Shown: positions 36,885 through 47,186, counted from the stretch's first letter. The stretch is DNA of 64,000 nucleotides from Bacillus shivajii (GCF_020519665.1 NZ_CP084703.1:806001-870000), one strand, 5' to 3'. The notes: a model not told the origin generated them from the sequence alone. A program made the numbers and translations.

Positions 36885-37050
36885 TATGGCTGCAGAAAAA
36901 AGTGATGTTCTTTGATTGAATGAGCAAAGGCCCGCAAGACTCCAGCGGAAGAAACGAGCCAAACGAGACCCCACAGGCTCATGCATACCATCTTGAAATC
37001 CTGCGAAGAGCCGAGGAGGCTCGTGGATCGTCCGCGGAAAGCGAGCGGGC
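36885..37050. repeat. Bacillus-type dispersed intergenic repeat
   Basis: GC-richer block with GACTCCAGCGGAAGAAACGA followed by GACCCCACAGGCTC and, later, GAGGAGGCTCGTGG with CCGCGGAAAGCGAGCGGG. This wording is common between genes in Bacillus genomes. It shares only short motifs (GACTCC, GAGGAGGCT) with the element at 61044. No coding frame. Confidence 0.5.
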
Positions 37051-37094
37051 TGTAGCGAATGGTAACAAGATTTAATTTGTATCAGTATAGCTAT

Positions 37095-37532
<438 letters not shown>

Positions 37533-37624
37533 TTAGTTGATGATATAGAGACTTTTAAAGGGTGTGGAAAGGTTCTTTAAAGCCTTTCCCACACCCTTTT
37601 CGCAATTAGTTAGAACTCAATGAA

Positions 37625-38299
37625 TTAATAGTCAGAAGTTGATGTTTCTCCGTTTACAATGGAAACCCCAGAACTAGCACCAATTCGAGTTGCTCCTGCT
37701 TCACTCATTGCTTTTGCATCAGCTAGACTTCTAACGCCACCAGATGCTTTTACACCGATTTCAGGTCCAACAACCTTTCTCATTAGTGCAATATCTTCAA
37801 CTGTTGCTCCACCCGTTGAAAAACCAGTAGATGTTTTTACAAAGTCAGCCCCTGCTTTTACAGATAAACGACAAGCACGCTCTTTTTCTTCGTCTGTTAG
37901 AAGGCACGTTTCGAAAATGACTTTCGTTAATGCTTTACCTTTTGCTGCTTCAACAACGGCACGAATATCACGCTCAACAAGCTCGTCATTTCCAGCCTTT
38001 AATGCTGCAATATTAATGACCATATCGACTTCTGTTGCACCTTTGTTAATAGCGTCTGTCGTCTCAAAGGCTTTGACTTCAGGAGTGTTTGCGCCTAAAG
38101 GAAAGCCAATAACTGTACAAACGTCTACTCCAGAACCTTTTAATAATTCAGCTGCAGTTTCAACCCAAGTAGGATTTACACATACAGATGCAAATTTGTA
38201 TTCGTTTGCCTCAGCACATAGTGCTTCAATTTGTTCTTTGGTCGTTTCTGCTTTTAACGCTGTGTGATCAATCATTTTCGCTAAATTTGTCAATTTCAT
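37625..38299 (-). CDS. deoC: deoxyribose-phosphate aldolase
   Basis: A 224-residue class I aldolase splitting deoxyribose 5-phosphate into acetaldehyde and glyceraldehyde 3-phosphate. The Schiff-base Lys is in [15 protein letters not shown]; other landmarks are [16 protein letters not shown] and EVDMVIN. The ATG follows AAAGGGT. Placement between nupC and cdd matches the dra-nupC region of B. subtilis with reordered genes. Confidence 0.95.
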   Translation of the reverse strand: MKLTNLAKMIDHTALKAETTKEQIEALCAEANEYKFASVCVNPTWVETAAELLKGSGVDVCTVIGFPLGANTPEVKAFETTDAINKGATEVDMVINIAALKAGNDELVERDIRAVVEAAKGKALTKVIFETCLLTDEEKERACRLSVKAGADFVKTSTGFSTGGATVEDIALMRKVVGPEIGVKASGGVRSLADAKAMSEAGATRIGASSGVSIVNGETSTSDY

Positions 38300-38363
38300 C
38301 TACCCTTTCAATGATAACTTTTTTTAGAATTCATAGAGAAAAAGATTCTCTGAATGTTTGTTA

Positions 38364-39587
38364 TTAAAATAGCATTCCTGCAATGGATGCACTTAATAGG
38401 GATGCTAACATACCTGCTAATACAGCTTTAAGACCAAGTTTTGCAATGATTGGACGTTTATTTGGTGCAAGGTTCCCTAATCCACCAAGTAAAATACCCA
38501 TAGAAGATACGTTTGCAAAACCACAAAGTGCAAAACTAATAACAACTACAGCTTTTGGAGAAAGCTCATCAATTGATGGTGCAAATGATGCATAAGCAAC
38601 AAATTCATTTAAAATTAACTTTTGACCAATAAATCCACCAGCTTGAACTGCCTCAGCCCAAGGTACTCCAATGGCAAAAGCAAGCGGTGCAAAGATGATT
38701 CCTAAAATCATTTCAAGAGTTAACCCTTCAAAACCGAATACGCCGCCAACAGCTCCTAAAATACCATTCATTAACGCGATTAACGCGATGAATGCAAGAA
38801 GCATTGCACCAATATTCAATGCTAACTGTAGTCCAGTACTTGCACCTCGTGCAGCAGCATCGATGACGTTTGTTGACTCTGTATCCTTTTCCATCTTCAG
38901 CTCATCAGATGTCTCGGACACTTCTGTTTCAGGTACCATAATTTTTGCAATGATTAATCCAGCTGGAGCAGCCATAAAACTAGCAGCTAGTAAATATTCG
39001 AGTGGTACTCCTAATAATGAATATCCAATTAAAACAGAACCAGCAACAGAGGCTAATCCTCCAGTCATGACGGCAAAAATTTCAGACCTTGTCATTTTGT
39101 TTAAATACGGTTTTACAACTAAAGGCGCTTCTGTTTGCCCTACGAAAATGTTTGCAGCTGCAGATAATGATTCTGCTTTACTAGTACCTAAGAGCTTCGA
39201 AAGTAAGCCACCTAGAATTTTGATAACAAATTGCATAACTCCAATATAATAAAGAACAGAAATTAATGCAGAGAAGAAAATAACGACAGGTAATACTTGG
39301 AATGCAAAAATAAAGCCAACATTTTCAGCTTCAAATAATCCACCAAATAAGAAATCAATTCCTTCATTTGTATAATTGATAATTTGAGTAACCCCTAAAG
39401 CAAGTTGCTGTAAGGCTTCTTTCCCAGTTTCCCATTTTAAGACGATGAATGCGAAAGTGATTTGAATCGCTAAACCACCTAGAACTGTTCTAGGTTTAAT
39501 CGCTTTACGATTGCTAGAAAATAAAAACGCGACGAAAAATACTGTAAAAATACCAAAGATACCCCAAATAATATTCATGTTGTTCAC
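38364..39587 (-). CDS. nupC: concentrative nucleoside transporter
   Basis: A 407-residue CNT-family transporter, about ten helices. Motifs seen are [14 protein letters not shown] (substrate loop), [15 protein letters not shown] and [15 protein letters not shown]. It imports pyrimidine and perhaps purine nucleosides with a cation. First gene of the catabolic run; the promoter region carries DeoR- and CcpA-type sites. GAGGTGAAC precedes the ATG. Confidence 0.95.
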   Translation of the reverse strand: MNNMNIIWGIFGIFTVFFVAFLFSSNRKAIKPRTVLGGLAIQITFAFIVLKWETGKEALQQLALGVTQIINYTNEGIDFLFGGLFEAENVGFIFAFQVLPVVIFFSALISVLYYIGVMQFVIKILGGLLSKLLGTSKAESLSAAANIFVGQTEAPLVVKPYLNKMTRSEIFAVMTGGLASVAGSVLIGYSLLGVPLEYLLAASFMAAPAGLIIAKIMVPETEVSETSDELKMEKDTESTNVIDAAARGASTGLQLALNIGAMLLAFIALIALMNGILGAVGGVFGFEGLTLEMILGIIFAPLAFAIGVPWAEAVQAGGFIGQKLILNEFVAYASFAPSIDELSPKAVVVISFALCGFANVSSMGILLGGLGNLAPNKRPIIAKLGLKAVLAGMLASLLSASIAGMLF

Positions 39588-39616
39588 CTCAATAGTTTAA
39601 TAGGTTTATTCTAAAA

Positions 39617-39630
39617 TGAAAGTGTTTTCA
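39617..39630. promoter_or_regulatory. second, weaker cre-like site upstream of nupC
   Basis: TGAAAGTGTTTTCA lies in the nupC leader, downstream of the predicted promoter. It resembles the CcpA consensus but lacks the central CG. Confidence 0.35.
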
Positions 39631-39682
39631 AATTTTCTTGTCTTTCACTTAAAATTTTCATGATCATGATCAGTACATACTT

Positions 39683-39736
39683 AATATAACAGATTGTAAG
39701 AACTTTTGTAAACGCTTTATTGAACAAATGTTTAAT
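39683..39736 (-). promoter_or_regulatory. nupC promoter with overlapping cre and DeoR operator
   Basis: On the minus strand, -35 TTTACA (39707-39712) and -10 TATATT (39683-39688) are 18 bases apart. TGTAAACGCTTTAT (39707-39720) fits the cre consensus at 12 of 14 positions and overlaps the -35. Next to it ATTGAACAAATGTTTAAT (39719-39736) is an imperfect palindrome like the deoxynucleoside-responsive DeoR site. Expected: carbon-catabolite repression plus induction by deoxyribose 5-phosphate. Confidence 0.65.
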
Positions 39737-39866
39737 AGAATATATTACCAAAGCCGAAAAGAGTTGTTCTATCGCTTTATTTGTCGTATTTTTAAATTTA
39801 ATGTCGAATTAAATCGAAAAAGTCTAATTATTTTGCACTTTTGTTCCGTAACCTTTTGTACAAATG

Positions 39867-39900
39867 TAAAAAAGTGATTGACTCATTTGAAGTCAATCAC
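39867..39900 (-). terminator. deoR terminator
   Basis: GTGATTGACT (39874-39883) pairs perfectly with AGTCAATCAC (39891-39900). On the minus strand it ends in a T-run, correct for deoR. Confidence 0.85.
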
Positions 39901-39926
39901 CTTTACGAAAGAAGGCTATTTATTTG

Positions 39927-40865
39927 TTATGAATCTAGTAAAAATTTAGCTGTAAATTGATCTGTCACTAAAACGTTTGCATAACCGCCGTGCAATGCCC
40001 CTTGAATGCCCTTTATTTTTTGGGAGCCTCCGGCAATTAAAACGGAATAATCCTTTTTTTTAAGTTCATCAAGCTCAATTCCTAATGTTCGGTTGTTTAA
40101 TTGCTCATGGCATAATCGCCCTTTAAGATCGAAAAAACGTGAACATATATCACCAGCTGCTGTTGACTGGATGGCAGTCATTTCTTCATCAGTAAAGTAC
40201 CCTAACTGAAACAACAATGATTCAGATTTTGTTGGTCCGATAGTAAATAAAGCAATATTTGCTTGGCGACCAAGATCTAAAATTTGTTTAATATGCCGAT
40301 CGGCTTCCATCGCTTGTTTTACGACAACGTGGTCGACAATCGCAGGTAAAGGAAGGTGGTGGGGTGTTGTGTGATAGGCTTTACCAAATAGGTAAAGGAT
40401 TTCACTCATATAGTTGTTGGTCTCAGAGTGACTAACCCCACCTTTTAATTGGACAACTTTGACATCCTTTAACGCTTTTTCCTTAAGAGCGACAGATGTG
40501 TGATAAAGTGTCGACCCCCATGTTACCCCGATAATGTCCCCGTCTTGAACAATTCTGTGTAAAAAGTTGGCAGCTGTTTCTCCTAAATACTTTTTTATCA
40601 CGTTATCTTCGTACTGTGGAACAGGAGAAACAATTGCTTTTTTTAAATTGAACTTTTGTTCAAGTTTTGTTGTTAAGTTATTAAAGTCTTCGGAAGGATC
40701 ATTAATATTAATTTGAACGATACCTTCTTCTTTTGCTATTTGAAGAAGCCTAGAAACCGTTGGGCGTGATACACCTAATTCTTTTGCAACCTCAGATTGA
40801 TTGTAATCTAATAAATAGTAAAGTTTAGCTGCTTCAATCGCTTTTGTTAACTTATCATTTTCCAT
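39927..40865 (-). CDS. deoR: DeoR, SorC-family deoxynucleoside repressor
   Basis: A 312-residue SorC/DeoR-type regulator. The N-terminal HTH is YNQSEVAKELGVSRPTVSRLLQIA; the effector domain has GVTWGSTLYHTS and VIAGGSQKIKGIQGALHGGYANVLVTD, the sugar-phosphate-binding signature. It matches B. subtilis DeoR (313 residues), which represses dra-nupC-pdp until deoxyribose 5-phosphate binds. It lies upstream of nupC in the same direction with its own terminator. Confidence 0.93.
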   Translation of the reverse strand: MENDKLTKAIEAAKLYYLLDYNQSEVAKELGVSRPTVSRLLQIAKEEGIVQININDPSEDFNNLTTKLEQKFNLKKAIVSPVPQYEDNVIKKYLGETAANFLHRIVQDGDIIGVTWGSTLYHTSVALKEKALKDVKVVQLKGGVSHSETNNYMSEILYLFGKAYHTTPHHLPLPAIVDHVVVKQAMEADRHIKQILDLGRQANIALFTIGPTKSESLLFQLGYFTDEEMTAIQSTAAGDICSRFFDLKGRLCHEQLNNRTLGIELDELKKKDYSVLIAGGSQKIKGIQGALHGGYANVLVTDQFTAKFLLDS

Positions 40866-40879
40866 ACGATCACCTATAT

Positions 40880-40897
40880 ATTGAAAGTATGTTCAAT
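40880..40897. promoter_or_regulatory. candidate DeoR operator before deoR
   Basis: ATTGAAAGTATGTTCAAT, a near-perfect palindrome matching the site upstream of nupC (ATTGAACAAATGTTTAAT) at the outer half-sites. It lies 15-32 bases upstream of the deoR start, pointing to autoregulation. Inferred from sequence only. Confidence 0.5.
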
Positions 40898-41031
40898 TAT
40901 AGCAAACAATGATAAGGCTTTCATTAGTAAATATTGTAGCTTAATGATAAAACAATCATACTTGAACTCTATTAAAGGTGAATATATTGTGGCAAATATC
41001 GATGATTTCTAGAAAGTTATGTTTATTATTT

Positions 41032-41580
41032 GAATCAATTTCATAATTACGTTTTTTTCGCAATGAAACGAATGAAATTATAATTTTTTCATTAAATGTA
41101 CGTTTTATTTGTACTATCATAATTTATAAATTTATTGTCGATAGATAAGTGCCTCTTCCTCTTCAAGCACTTCTTGGAAGATGATGCGTCGAGGCAGCTC
41201 GAAGAATATTCGGAGAAGCGAATGCTCGGTGCTCCTGCGGTTACTCGTCGCAGATAAACAGTGCTCCTGCGGTTACTCGTCGCAGATAAACAGTGCTCCT
41301 GCGGTTACTCGTCGCAGATAAACAGTGCTCCTGCGGTTACTCGTCGCAGGTGAAGAGTACTAAGAATCTCTTTAACGATAAGCCAAGTTTTGTTTAGAAG
41401 TGAACGTAACAAAAGACGGCGACTCCCAGAGGGTCAACGCAGTCTGAAGATCCACTTAGGCGAAGAATTGTCGAGCCTAAGTTAGCTGAAGACAAGCCCT
41501 CGGGAAAGCGTCCGTCTGAAGTGGAGTTCACGCTCTTCATTCGGAATTTCCCATCTTATTTTGAGTTATGAAATTCATTC
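41032..41580 (+). repeat. MITE-like dispersed element, copy 3, with 32-bp tandem array
   Basis: Ends GAATCAATTTCATAA (41032-41046) and TTATGAAATTCATTC (41566-41580). The right half (41400-41560) is nearly identical to copy 2. The left half has an inserted block, 41118-41395, with a GC-rich stretch, four 32-bp units and a tail shared with 26428-26461. The insertion point differs from that in copy 1. Its right edge lies 3 bases from the stop of the V4R gene. Confidence 0.8.
41231..41352. repeat. 32-bp tandem array (4 units)
   Basis: Units start at 41233, 41265, 41297 and 41329, exactly 32 bases apart, each CTCCTGCGGTTACTCGTCGC plus a linker such as AGATAAACAGTG. Same unit as at 3168-3380. Confidence 0.9.
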
Positions 41581-41583
41581 ATT

Positions 41584-42033
41584 TTACAAAAATTTTATTT
41601 TGTACTCACAATTGTTATCACCGTTAACATTGCATTTCACTTCTCGAACATTTACTTGTCCTTGATAAATATTCGATAATGCTCCTTCTAAAATGGCCCC
41701 CTCTAAGTCACAAACCATGTTCCCTTCATGAACTGGAAGCCCTTCGCAAAAGCAATCTTTTATCGCAACATGGACTTCGTTATCATTTTTTTCAATTACT
41801 CTTGGAATTCCAATTTCTAATGTCTTAAACATGTCTAACGTATCTTCAATTGATTGAACCGGTAAACTTCCACCGATTTTTCTTCCGATCGTCAATGTTG
41901 TACTTTTTCCTTTCATAGGAAGTCCTTGATACATTCCTATTAATCTAACGGAACGAAAGAGTTCCAATGGTACGGAGTTGCCTAAATCTTTTCTTTTTAT
42001 TTTCTTCATATCATCAAATGTAAATAGATCCAT
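41584..42033 (-). CDS. V4R-domain protein (small-molecule sensor-like)
   Basis: A 149-residue single-domain protein. The C-terminal pattern, CDLEGAILEGALSNIYQGQ followed by EVKCNVNGDNNCEYKIKF, matches the V4R (4-vinyl reductase/XylR-N) fold, including the C-x(5)-D-x-x-C pair used for ligand or metal binding. Two more Cys are in KDCFCEGLPV. It sits divergently from a PAS-GGDEF-EAL gene and may sense a small molecule. Ribosome site GAGGAG is 9-10 bases before the ATG. Confidence 0.7.
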   Translation of the reverse strand: MDLFTFDDMKKIKRKDLGNSVPLELFRSVRLIGMYQGLPMKGKSTTLTIGRKIGGSLPVQSIEDTLDMFKTLEIGIPRVIEKNDNEVHVAIKDCFCEGLPVHEGNMVCDLEGAILEGALSNIYQGQVNVREVKCNVNGDNNCEYKIKFL

Positions 42034-42155
42034 CTATTATCACTCCTCTTTGTTGTTAATGCCATTATTACAGTGAATACATAAGAAAACATTGATATAA
42101 ATCAAGGAAGCATTTTTTAGATGAGGTATGCTTCACTATAAAGAGGTGTTTAACG

Positions 42156-43781
42156 ATGGACATGTATCAGACAAATAAAGATAATTGGAAAAAAGCATTT
42201 GATCAGCTTTCATCTGGAGTGTTAATCATAAATAGGCGAGGAGATGTGCAATATGCTAATGATGAGTTTCTTAAGGTTAGTAGTTATTCAAAAAATGAGT
42301 TAATAGGAAGGAACGTAGCGGAGTTTTTTTCAGGTAGAGGTCAATTAATAGAAAAAGGTCACCGAGAAGTTTCCCTCAAAAGAAAAAATGGCGGAACAGT
42401 TTTACAGTGGATTCAAGTTAATCCAATCGAAGATGCTGATGGTCGAGTTCGTCAATCCGTGATTTTGTTATCACCTTGTCAGCAATGTGGTGTTGATCCA
42501 TTAACGCAACTCCCGAATCGTCATACACTCGAACAAGAAATGGAAAAGTTATTAAAGTCTGCAAAAAATCAAGATTCTTTATTTGCGGTATTATTTCTAG
42601 ACCTCGACCGATTTAAATTTGTTAACGACACACTTGGCCATTCCGCTGGTGATTCATTGCTAAAACAAGTAACGGAACGGTTAAGGAAAACACTTGATCA
42701 TAGGCATTTAATTGCGAGAAATGGTGGAGACGAATTTGTATGTTTATTAAACGATTTACGCTCTGAAAAAGAAGCTGAGAGAATCGCTAACAAAATCATT
42801 GAAGCCTTTCGTACACCATTTTCATTAAAACAAACAGAGGTTTATATGACAACTAGTGTTGGAATAAGCTTATATCCATACGATGGAGATGATCATGAAA
42901 CGTTAGTGACAAATGCAGACTCAGCAATGTACCGAGCGAAAAAAAGCGGAAAGAACAAAATAAAAAAAGCAGAGGTAGAAATGAACGCAGGTGCATTTGA
43001 ACGATTATTAATTGAAAATAGTTTACAAAGAGCACTGGAAAATGATGAGTTTACACTCGTTTACCAACCACAATTAGATTTGACTCTCAATAAAGCAACA
43101 GCGTTTGAAGCATTAATTCGCTGGGATCACCCTGACCTAGGAATGATTTCACCTGCTGACTTTATTCCAATTGCAGAAGAAACTGGGCTAATTATTCCTA
43201 TTGGAGACTGGGTGTTACAAACGGCTTGTAATCAGATAAAAGAGTGGGAAAAAGAAGGTTACTCTTCGTTACGAGTGTCAGTCAATCTTTCAGCACAGCA
43301 AATTTTTCAAAAAGGATTAGTAGAAAAACTCAAGGATATGCTCCGAAAAACAAAGGTCCAACCTCATTCATTGGAACTAGAAATAACGGAAAGTATGTTT
43401 ATACATGATGTGAAATCTGTTGTATTAACGTTACATCAATTAAGGGAACTTGGTGTTCGGATTTCAATTGATGATTTTGGTACAGGTTATTCTTCCTTAA
43501 GTTATTTAAGAAATTTGCCTGTTGATCATTTGAAAATTGATCGTTCATTTATCGCTGACATTGAAACGAACCCAAGTAGTAAAGCCCTCACAAATGCGAT
43601 AACGATGTTAGCTCATGACCTTGATTTAAAAGTTGTTGTTGAAGGAGTTGAAACAGCAAAACAGCTCGATTATGTAAAAAACTCTTCGTGCGACGTTGTT
43701 CAAGGCTTTTATTTTAGTAAACCATTACAAGCCAATGATGTACGAAACTTTTTAATAAAACAGGTGAGTAATCGTTTGTAA
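42156..43781 (+). CDS. PAS-GGDEF-EAL protein
   Basis: A 541-residue soluble protein: PAS (about 12-110, with QYANDEFLKVSSYSKNELIGRNV and a CQQCG segment after it), GGDEF (about 118-280, GGDEF at residues 190-194) and EAL (about 290-541, EALIRW at 318, DDFGTG at 439-444). All metal-binding EAL residues that I can check are present, so both cyclase and phosphodiesterase activity are possible. Its stop lies 3 bases from that of the converging Crp/Fnr gene. AGAGGTG precedes the ATG. Confidence 0.92.
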   Translation: MDMYQTNKDNWKKAFDQLSSGVLIINRRGDVQYANDEFLKVSSYSKNELIGRNVAEFFSGRGQLIEKGHREVSLKRKNGGTVLQWIQVNPIEDADGRVRQSVILLSPCQQCGVDPLTQLPNRHTLEQEMEKLLKSAKNQDSLFAVLFLDLDRFKFVNDTLGHSAGDSLLKQVTERLRKTLDHRHLIARNGGDEFVCLLNDLRSEKEAERIANKIIEAFRTPFSLKQTEVYMTTSVGISLYPYDGDDHETLVTNADSAMYRAKKSGKNKIKKAEVEMNAGAFERLLIENSLQRALENDEFTLVYQPQLDLTLNKATAFEALIRWDHPDLGMISPADFIPIAEETGLIIPIGDWVLQTACNQIKEWEKEGYSSLRVSVNLSAQQIFQKGLVEKLKDMLRKTKVQPHSLELEITESMFIHDVKSVVLTLHQLRELGVRISIDDFGTGYSSLSYLRNLPVDHLKIDRSFIADIETNPSSKALTNAITMLAHDLDLKVVVEGVETAKQLDYVKNSSCDVVQGFYFSKPLQANDVRNFLIKQVSNRL

Positions 43782-43784
43782 CAT

Positions 43785-44492
43785 TCAACAATCGTATCTT
43801 CCAGCGAATGCTTCAAGTTTTTCGCGATTGATAATTTCAATCTCATTACGACCGTGTAATTTGATCATTTGCTGGGATACGAACTGGACGAGTTTCCTGC
43901 TTAATGTTTCCGGTGTCGTTCCTATTAATGAAGCGGTATCTTTTTTTGAGATAGGAAGGGAAAATGTATCATTGTCCGGGTTTACTTTTTCGTTAAAAAG
44001 CAATAGTACACGTGCTAGACGCTGGTCAACTTCTAATAAACTCATAGAGCTAACCCACTCGTCTGCATAAAATATGCGATCATTTAATGTATCTATAAAG
44101 CGCAGAGTCATATTCGGGTTGAGTTCCATCGTTCTGATAAACCCTTGTTTTTCAACTGTACAAACAACTGTATCCTGAAGTACTTCAGCGTTAGCATAAT
44201 GGTTTTTATTATGCACGAGTGCAAATTCTCCAAAGAAATCCCCAGGGAAAAGTAACCGGATGATCTGTTCTTTTCCATCCTGTGAAATCTTCGAAAGCTT
44301 TATTAAACCTTGATGAATGATGTAAAGAGATTCTGAAGGATCGCCTTCTCTGAATATGTACTCCCCTTTTTTATATTTTCGGCTGTTCTTCGCTTCTTTA
44401 ATTAGTTGGAGTTCACTATCGCTCATACCTTCAAATACTGGGACGGAATGGATACAGCTATCAAGGTGACCATGATGGTTTTCGCAGCCCAT
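43785..44492 (-). CDS. Crp/Fnr-family transcription regulator with N-terminal Cys/His
   Basis: A 235-residue regulator: cNMP-binding barrel (about 20-130, YIFREGDPSESLYIIHQGLIKL, FPGDFFGEFAL), dimer helix, and winged HTH with recognition helix KKDTASLIGTTPETLSRKL. The start, MGCENHHGHLDSCIHSVPVF, has two Cys and four His, recalling Fnr-like iron-sulfur or redox sensors, and a further Cys ends the protein. Which ligand it uses is not clear. The catalytic Arg-Ser pair for cAMP is absent. Confidence 0.85.
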   Translation of the reverse strand: MGCENHHGHLDSCIHSVPVFEGMSDSELQLIKEAKNSRKYKKGEYIFREGDPSESLYIIHQGLIKLSKISQDGKEQIIRLLFPGDFFGEFALVHNKNHYANAEVLQDTVVCTVEKQGFIRTMELNPNMTLRFIDTLNDRIFYADEWVSSMSLLEVDQRLARVLLLFNEKVNPDNDTFSLPISKKDTASLIGTTPETLSRKLVQFVSQQMIKLHGRNEIEIINREKLEAFAGRYDC

Positions 44493-44710
44493 GTTTAAAA
44501 CCTCATTTCTTGTTATATATAATAACTTCCTATAAAACTATTTTAACGAGTACTGCCTAAGCACGTTGTGACCTAAATCGCTTTAGCAAAACAAGTGACA
44601 GTTTTAGAAATAAATTGTAAATCGTCTATTAAACTTTCCTTTATATATGTTATTATACAGATATAGGTATTTTGATCCAGGTAGTATGTATGATTATCAA
44701 AACAAAGAAA

Positions 44711-44800
44711 TAAAACGATCAGGGCAAACCTTCAGAAATGAGGGGACGCAAAACTATAGGGGCTAAAACTTTACAGTCAAGCCAGCCAGGTGCCGTTTTA
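44711..44800 (+). promoter_or_regulatory. c-di-GMP-I (GEMM) riboswitch
   Basis: The order AGGGCAAACC, GAAA loop, GGGGACGCAAAACT, GGGGCTAAAAC and GTCAAGCCAGCCAGGTGCC fits the GEMM-I consensus (GCAAACC, GACGCAAA, GGCCTAA, AGCCGG). The closing stem TAAAACG (44711-44717) with CGTTTTA (44794-44800) pairs perfectly. A terminator follows at 44805. Its gene encodes a GGDEF-EAL protein, giving feedback. Confidence 0.88.
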
Positions 44801-44804
44801 GGGG

Positions 44805-44839
44805 AAACACATCCTAATAAACGGGTGTGTTTTTATTTG
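44805..44839 (+). terminator. riboswitch-controlled terminator
   Basis: AAACACATCC (44805-44814) pairs with GGGTGTGTTT (44823-44832), with one wobble, followed by TTTATTTG. It starts 5 bases after the aptamer, so it is likely the expression platform. Confidence 0.8.
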
Positions 44840-44866
44840 TATTCAAACGAAAGGAAAGTACTTGAT

Positions 44867-47053
44867 ATGAATAAAAGCACAGAGAATACAGACTTATTAC
44901 AGGCACAAAATAATATTCTCGAGATGATTGCAACAGGTCAGTCATATAGAAGGGTGTTAGAACGAATTACTTTTGTCATTGAAGGGTTTGTACCTTATTC
45001 GGTATGTTCCATTCTTATTTATAATGAGAAAACGAATCAGTTAGAAAATGCGGTCGCTCCTAACCTTGATGAAGAATATGTCAAAGCGGTTAATGGCATT
45101 GATATTGGAAGCAACGTTGGATCTTGTGGGACTGCGGCTTTTTATAAAAGAAATGTGATTGTAGAAAATATTGCAACCGATCCACTTTTTAGAGATTACC
45201 GTTCTCTACCATTGTCTTACGGGTTAAAAGCTTGCTTCTCAATACCGGTTTTATCATCTGAGAGAAATGTGTTAGGGACGTTTGCTTTATATTATCGTGA
45301 GTCAAAAAAGCCTACTGATTATGATTTGCAGCTTCTTCTAACGTTTTCTCATCTGGCAGCTGTTGCGATAGAGCGGAAGAAAACGGAAGAAAAACTTTAC
45401 GAAAGTGAAAGAAAATATCGGTTAATTACTGAAAATGTAACGGACTTTGTAGGGATCCTCGATTCGAAGGGAGCGTATGTATACACATCCCCCTCTCATG
45501 AGAAGTATTTAGGATATTCTCCGGATGAGCTTTTAGGTACACTTGGATATGAGCATATGCATCCAGAGGATGTGACTCGTGCTTGGAAATCATTTGAAAA
45601 GTTAAAAGAAACAAATGAGCCACAAAAAGTTTCCTATCGTTTTAGAAATCGACAAGGAAAATGGCTATATTTAGAAGGATCTCTCTCTCCAATTTTTGAA
45701 GAAAATGGGGAAGTAGGTCAATATCTATATGTGTCGAGAGATATATCAGACCGTAAAAAATCCGAAGAAAGGATTTACCACTTAGCATATTACGACAAGC
45801 TGACACAAGTTCCAAATCATTGGAAACTTGTGGAGTACTTTCAAGCTATATTAAAAGAACAAAAAGATCAACCACTTGCATTCTTGTATATTGATGTGAA
45901 TCGATTTAAATATGTAAATGATACGTTGGGAAGAACTTATGGTGATGACTTGTTAAAACTCATTGCGATACGTTTATCCTCATATTTTGATCATGTGTTT
46001 CGGATCAGTGGAGATGAATTTGTCATTATTTTAAACAATACGAAAGCCAATGAGGCAAATCATCACGTTCAACGGCTGCTTGAGATCTTTGAACCCCCTA
46101 TTTATTTAAAGAACCATGACTTTCATATGGGGTTAAGTGTAGGTCTCAGCATGTACCCGGAGCACGGCGAGACTGTTGAGGAATTAATGAAAAATGCGAA
46201 TGTTGCCCTTCGTTATTCTAAGAAAAGTAACCATAGTCAGTACCAGTCCTTTACATACGAAATGAGCCATGAAATGGACCGAAAAATGGAGCTTGAAAGC
46301 CAGTTACGTTTTGCATTAGAAAATAATGATTTTACTCTTTATTATCAACCACAGTTAGATAACGAAACTGGTCAAATTATCGGTTCTGAAGCACTGCTCC
46401 GATGGAAAAATCCAGTTTTAGGACATATCTCTCCAGCTGATTTTATTCCTGTAGCAGAAGAAACAGGGTTAATCGTTCCGATTGGAAACTGGGTGCTTAA
46501 AGAGGCTTGTAAACAACAAAAAAAGTGGTTAAATGATGGGAGCTTGTTAAAATCCGTCTCTGTTAATTTGTCTGTAGAACAATTTTATCAAGATGATTTA
46601 GTACAGGTCGTAACAGAAGTTTTAAAAGAAACAGAGTTGGATCCAAATAATTTAATATTAGAAATTACAGAAACAGTGATTTTAGAAAAAAACGATGTAG
46701 CGATTCGAACGTTAGAGCAGCTTCGATCAATGGGTGTGAAAATTGCTTTAGATGATTTTGGAACAGGTTATTCTTCATTGAATTACCTTAAAGACTTACC
46801 GATTGATATATTAAAAATTGATAAATCTTTTCTTCATGATATGGATTCTGACCCTAAAGCAAAAGAAATCTTATCAATGATTATTGCTCTTACAAGAAAA
46901 TTAGGTTTAAGAGTCCTAGCTGAAGGAGTAGAAACAGAAGACCACTTCCAATTTTTAAAGGAACGACAATGTCATGAGGTTCAAGGGTTTTTCTTTAGTG
47001 CACCGATCCCTAGTGAACAATTCACACAATTATTAAAGGTGAAAACTGTTTAA
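44867..47053 (+). CDS. GAF-PAS-GGDEF-EAL protein with SGDEF site
   Basis: A 728-residue soluble protein: GAF (about 15-165, with [19 protein letters not shown]), PAS (about 175-300, [24 protein letters not shown]), GGDEF (about 305-470) whose motif is SGDEF at 381-385, and an EAL domain with EALLRW (508) and [12 protein letters not shown] (629-630 are the two Asp). The EAL site looks intact; the first Gly of GGDEF is Ser, which lowers but does not always abolish cyclase activity. It is thus probably mainly a phosphodiesterase. ATG 44867 follows AAAGGAAAG; the frame upstream is riboswitch. Confidence 0.9.
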   Translation: MNKSTENTDLLQAQNNILEMIATGQSYRRVLERITFVIEGFVPYSVCSILIYNEKTNQLENAVAPNLDEEYVKAVNGIDIGSNVGSCGTAAFYKRNVIVENIATDPLFRDYRSLPLSYGLKACFSIPVLSSERNVLGTFALYYRESKKPTDYDLQLLLTFSHLAAVAIERKKTEEKLYESERKYRLITENVTDFVGILDSKGAYVYTSPSHEKYLGYSPDELLGTLGYEHMHPEDVTRAWKSFEKLKETNEPQKVSYRFRNRQGKWLYLEGSLSPIFEENGEVGQYLYVSRDISDRKKSEERIYHLAYYDKLTQVPNHWKLVEYFQAILKEQKDQPLAFLYIDVNRFKYVNDTLGRTYGDDLLKLIAIRLSSYFDHVFRISGDEFVIILNNTKANEANHHVQRLLEIFEPPIYLKNHDFHMGLSVGLSMYPEHGETVEELMKNANVALRYSKKSNHSQYQSFTYEMSHEMDRKMELESQLRFALENNDFTLYYQPQLDNETGQIIGSEALLRWKNPVLGHISPADFIPVAEETGLIVPIGNWVLKEACKQQKKWLNDGSLLKSVSVNLSVEQFYQDDLVQVVTEVLKETELDPNNLILEITETVILEKNDVAIRTLEQLRSMGVKIALDDFGTGYSSLNYLKDLPIDILKIDKSFLHDMDSDPKAKEILSMIIALTRKLGLRVLAEGVETEDHFQFLKERQCHEVQGFFFSAPIPSEQFTQLLKVKTV

Positions 47054-47160
47054 GGAGAATTTTTCGATGCATGTAATCTAACATTTAAAAAAAGAATTCA
47101 GAAAGGAAATCCTTTTCTTTTTATTCTCATATCAGTTATATCGTTAAATAACTGCTTTTA

Positions 47161-47186
47161 AAAACCTCACAGCGTGAGGTTTTTTA
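47161..47186 (+). terminator. terminator after the GAF-PAS-GGDEF-EAL gene
   Basis: AAAACCTCAC pairs with GTGAGGTTTT, loop AGC, followed by T2 more. Confidence 0.8.

Noticed and set aside
37659-38267. 202-codon plus-strand frame
   Set aside because: Antisense shadow of deoC, with no ribosome site and implausible composition.
38671-39249. 192-codon plus-strand frame
   Set aside because: Antisense shadow of nupC.
44738-44866. Longer N-terminus for the GAF-PAS-GGDEF-EAL protein
   Set aside because: Those bases form the c-di-GMP aptamer and terminator.
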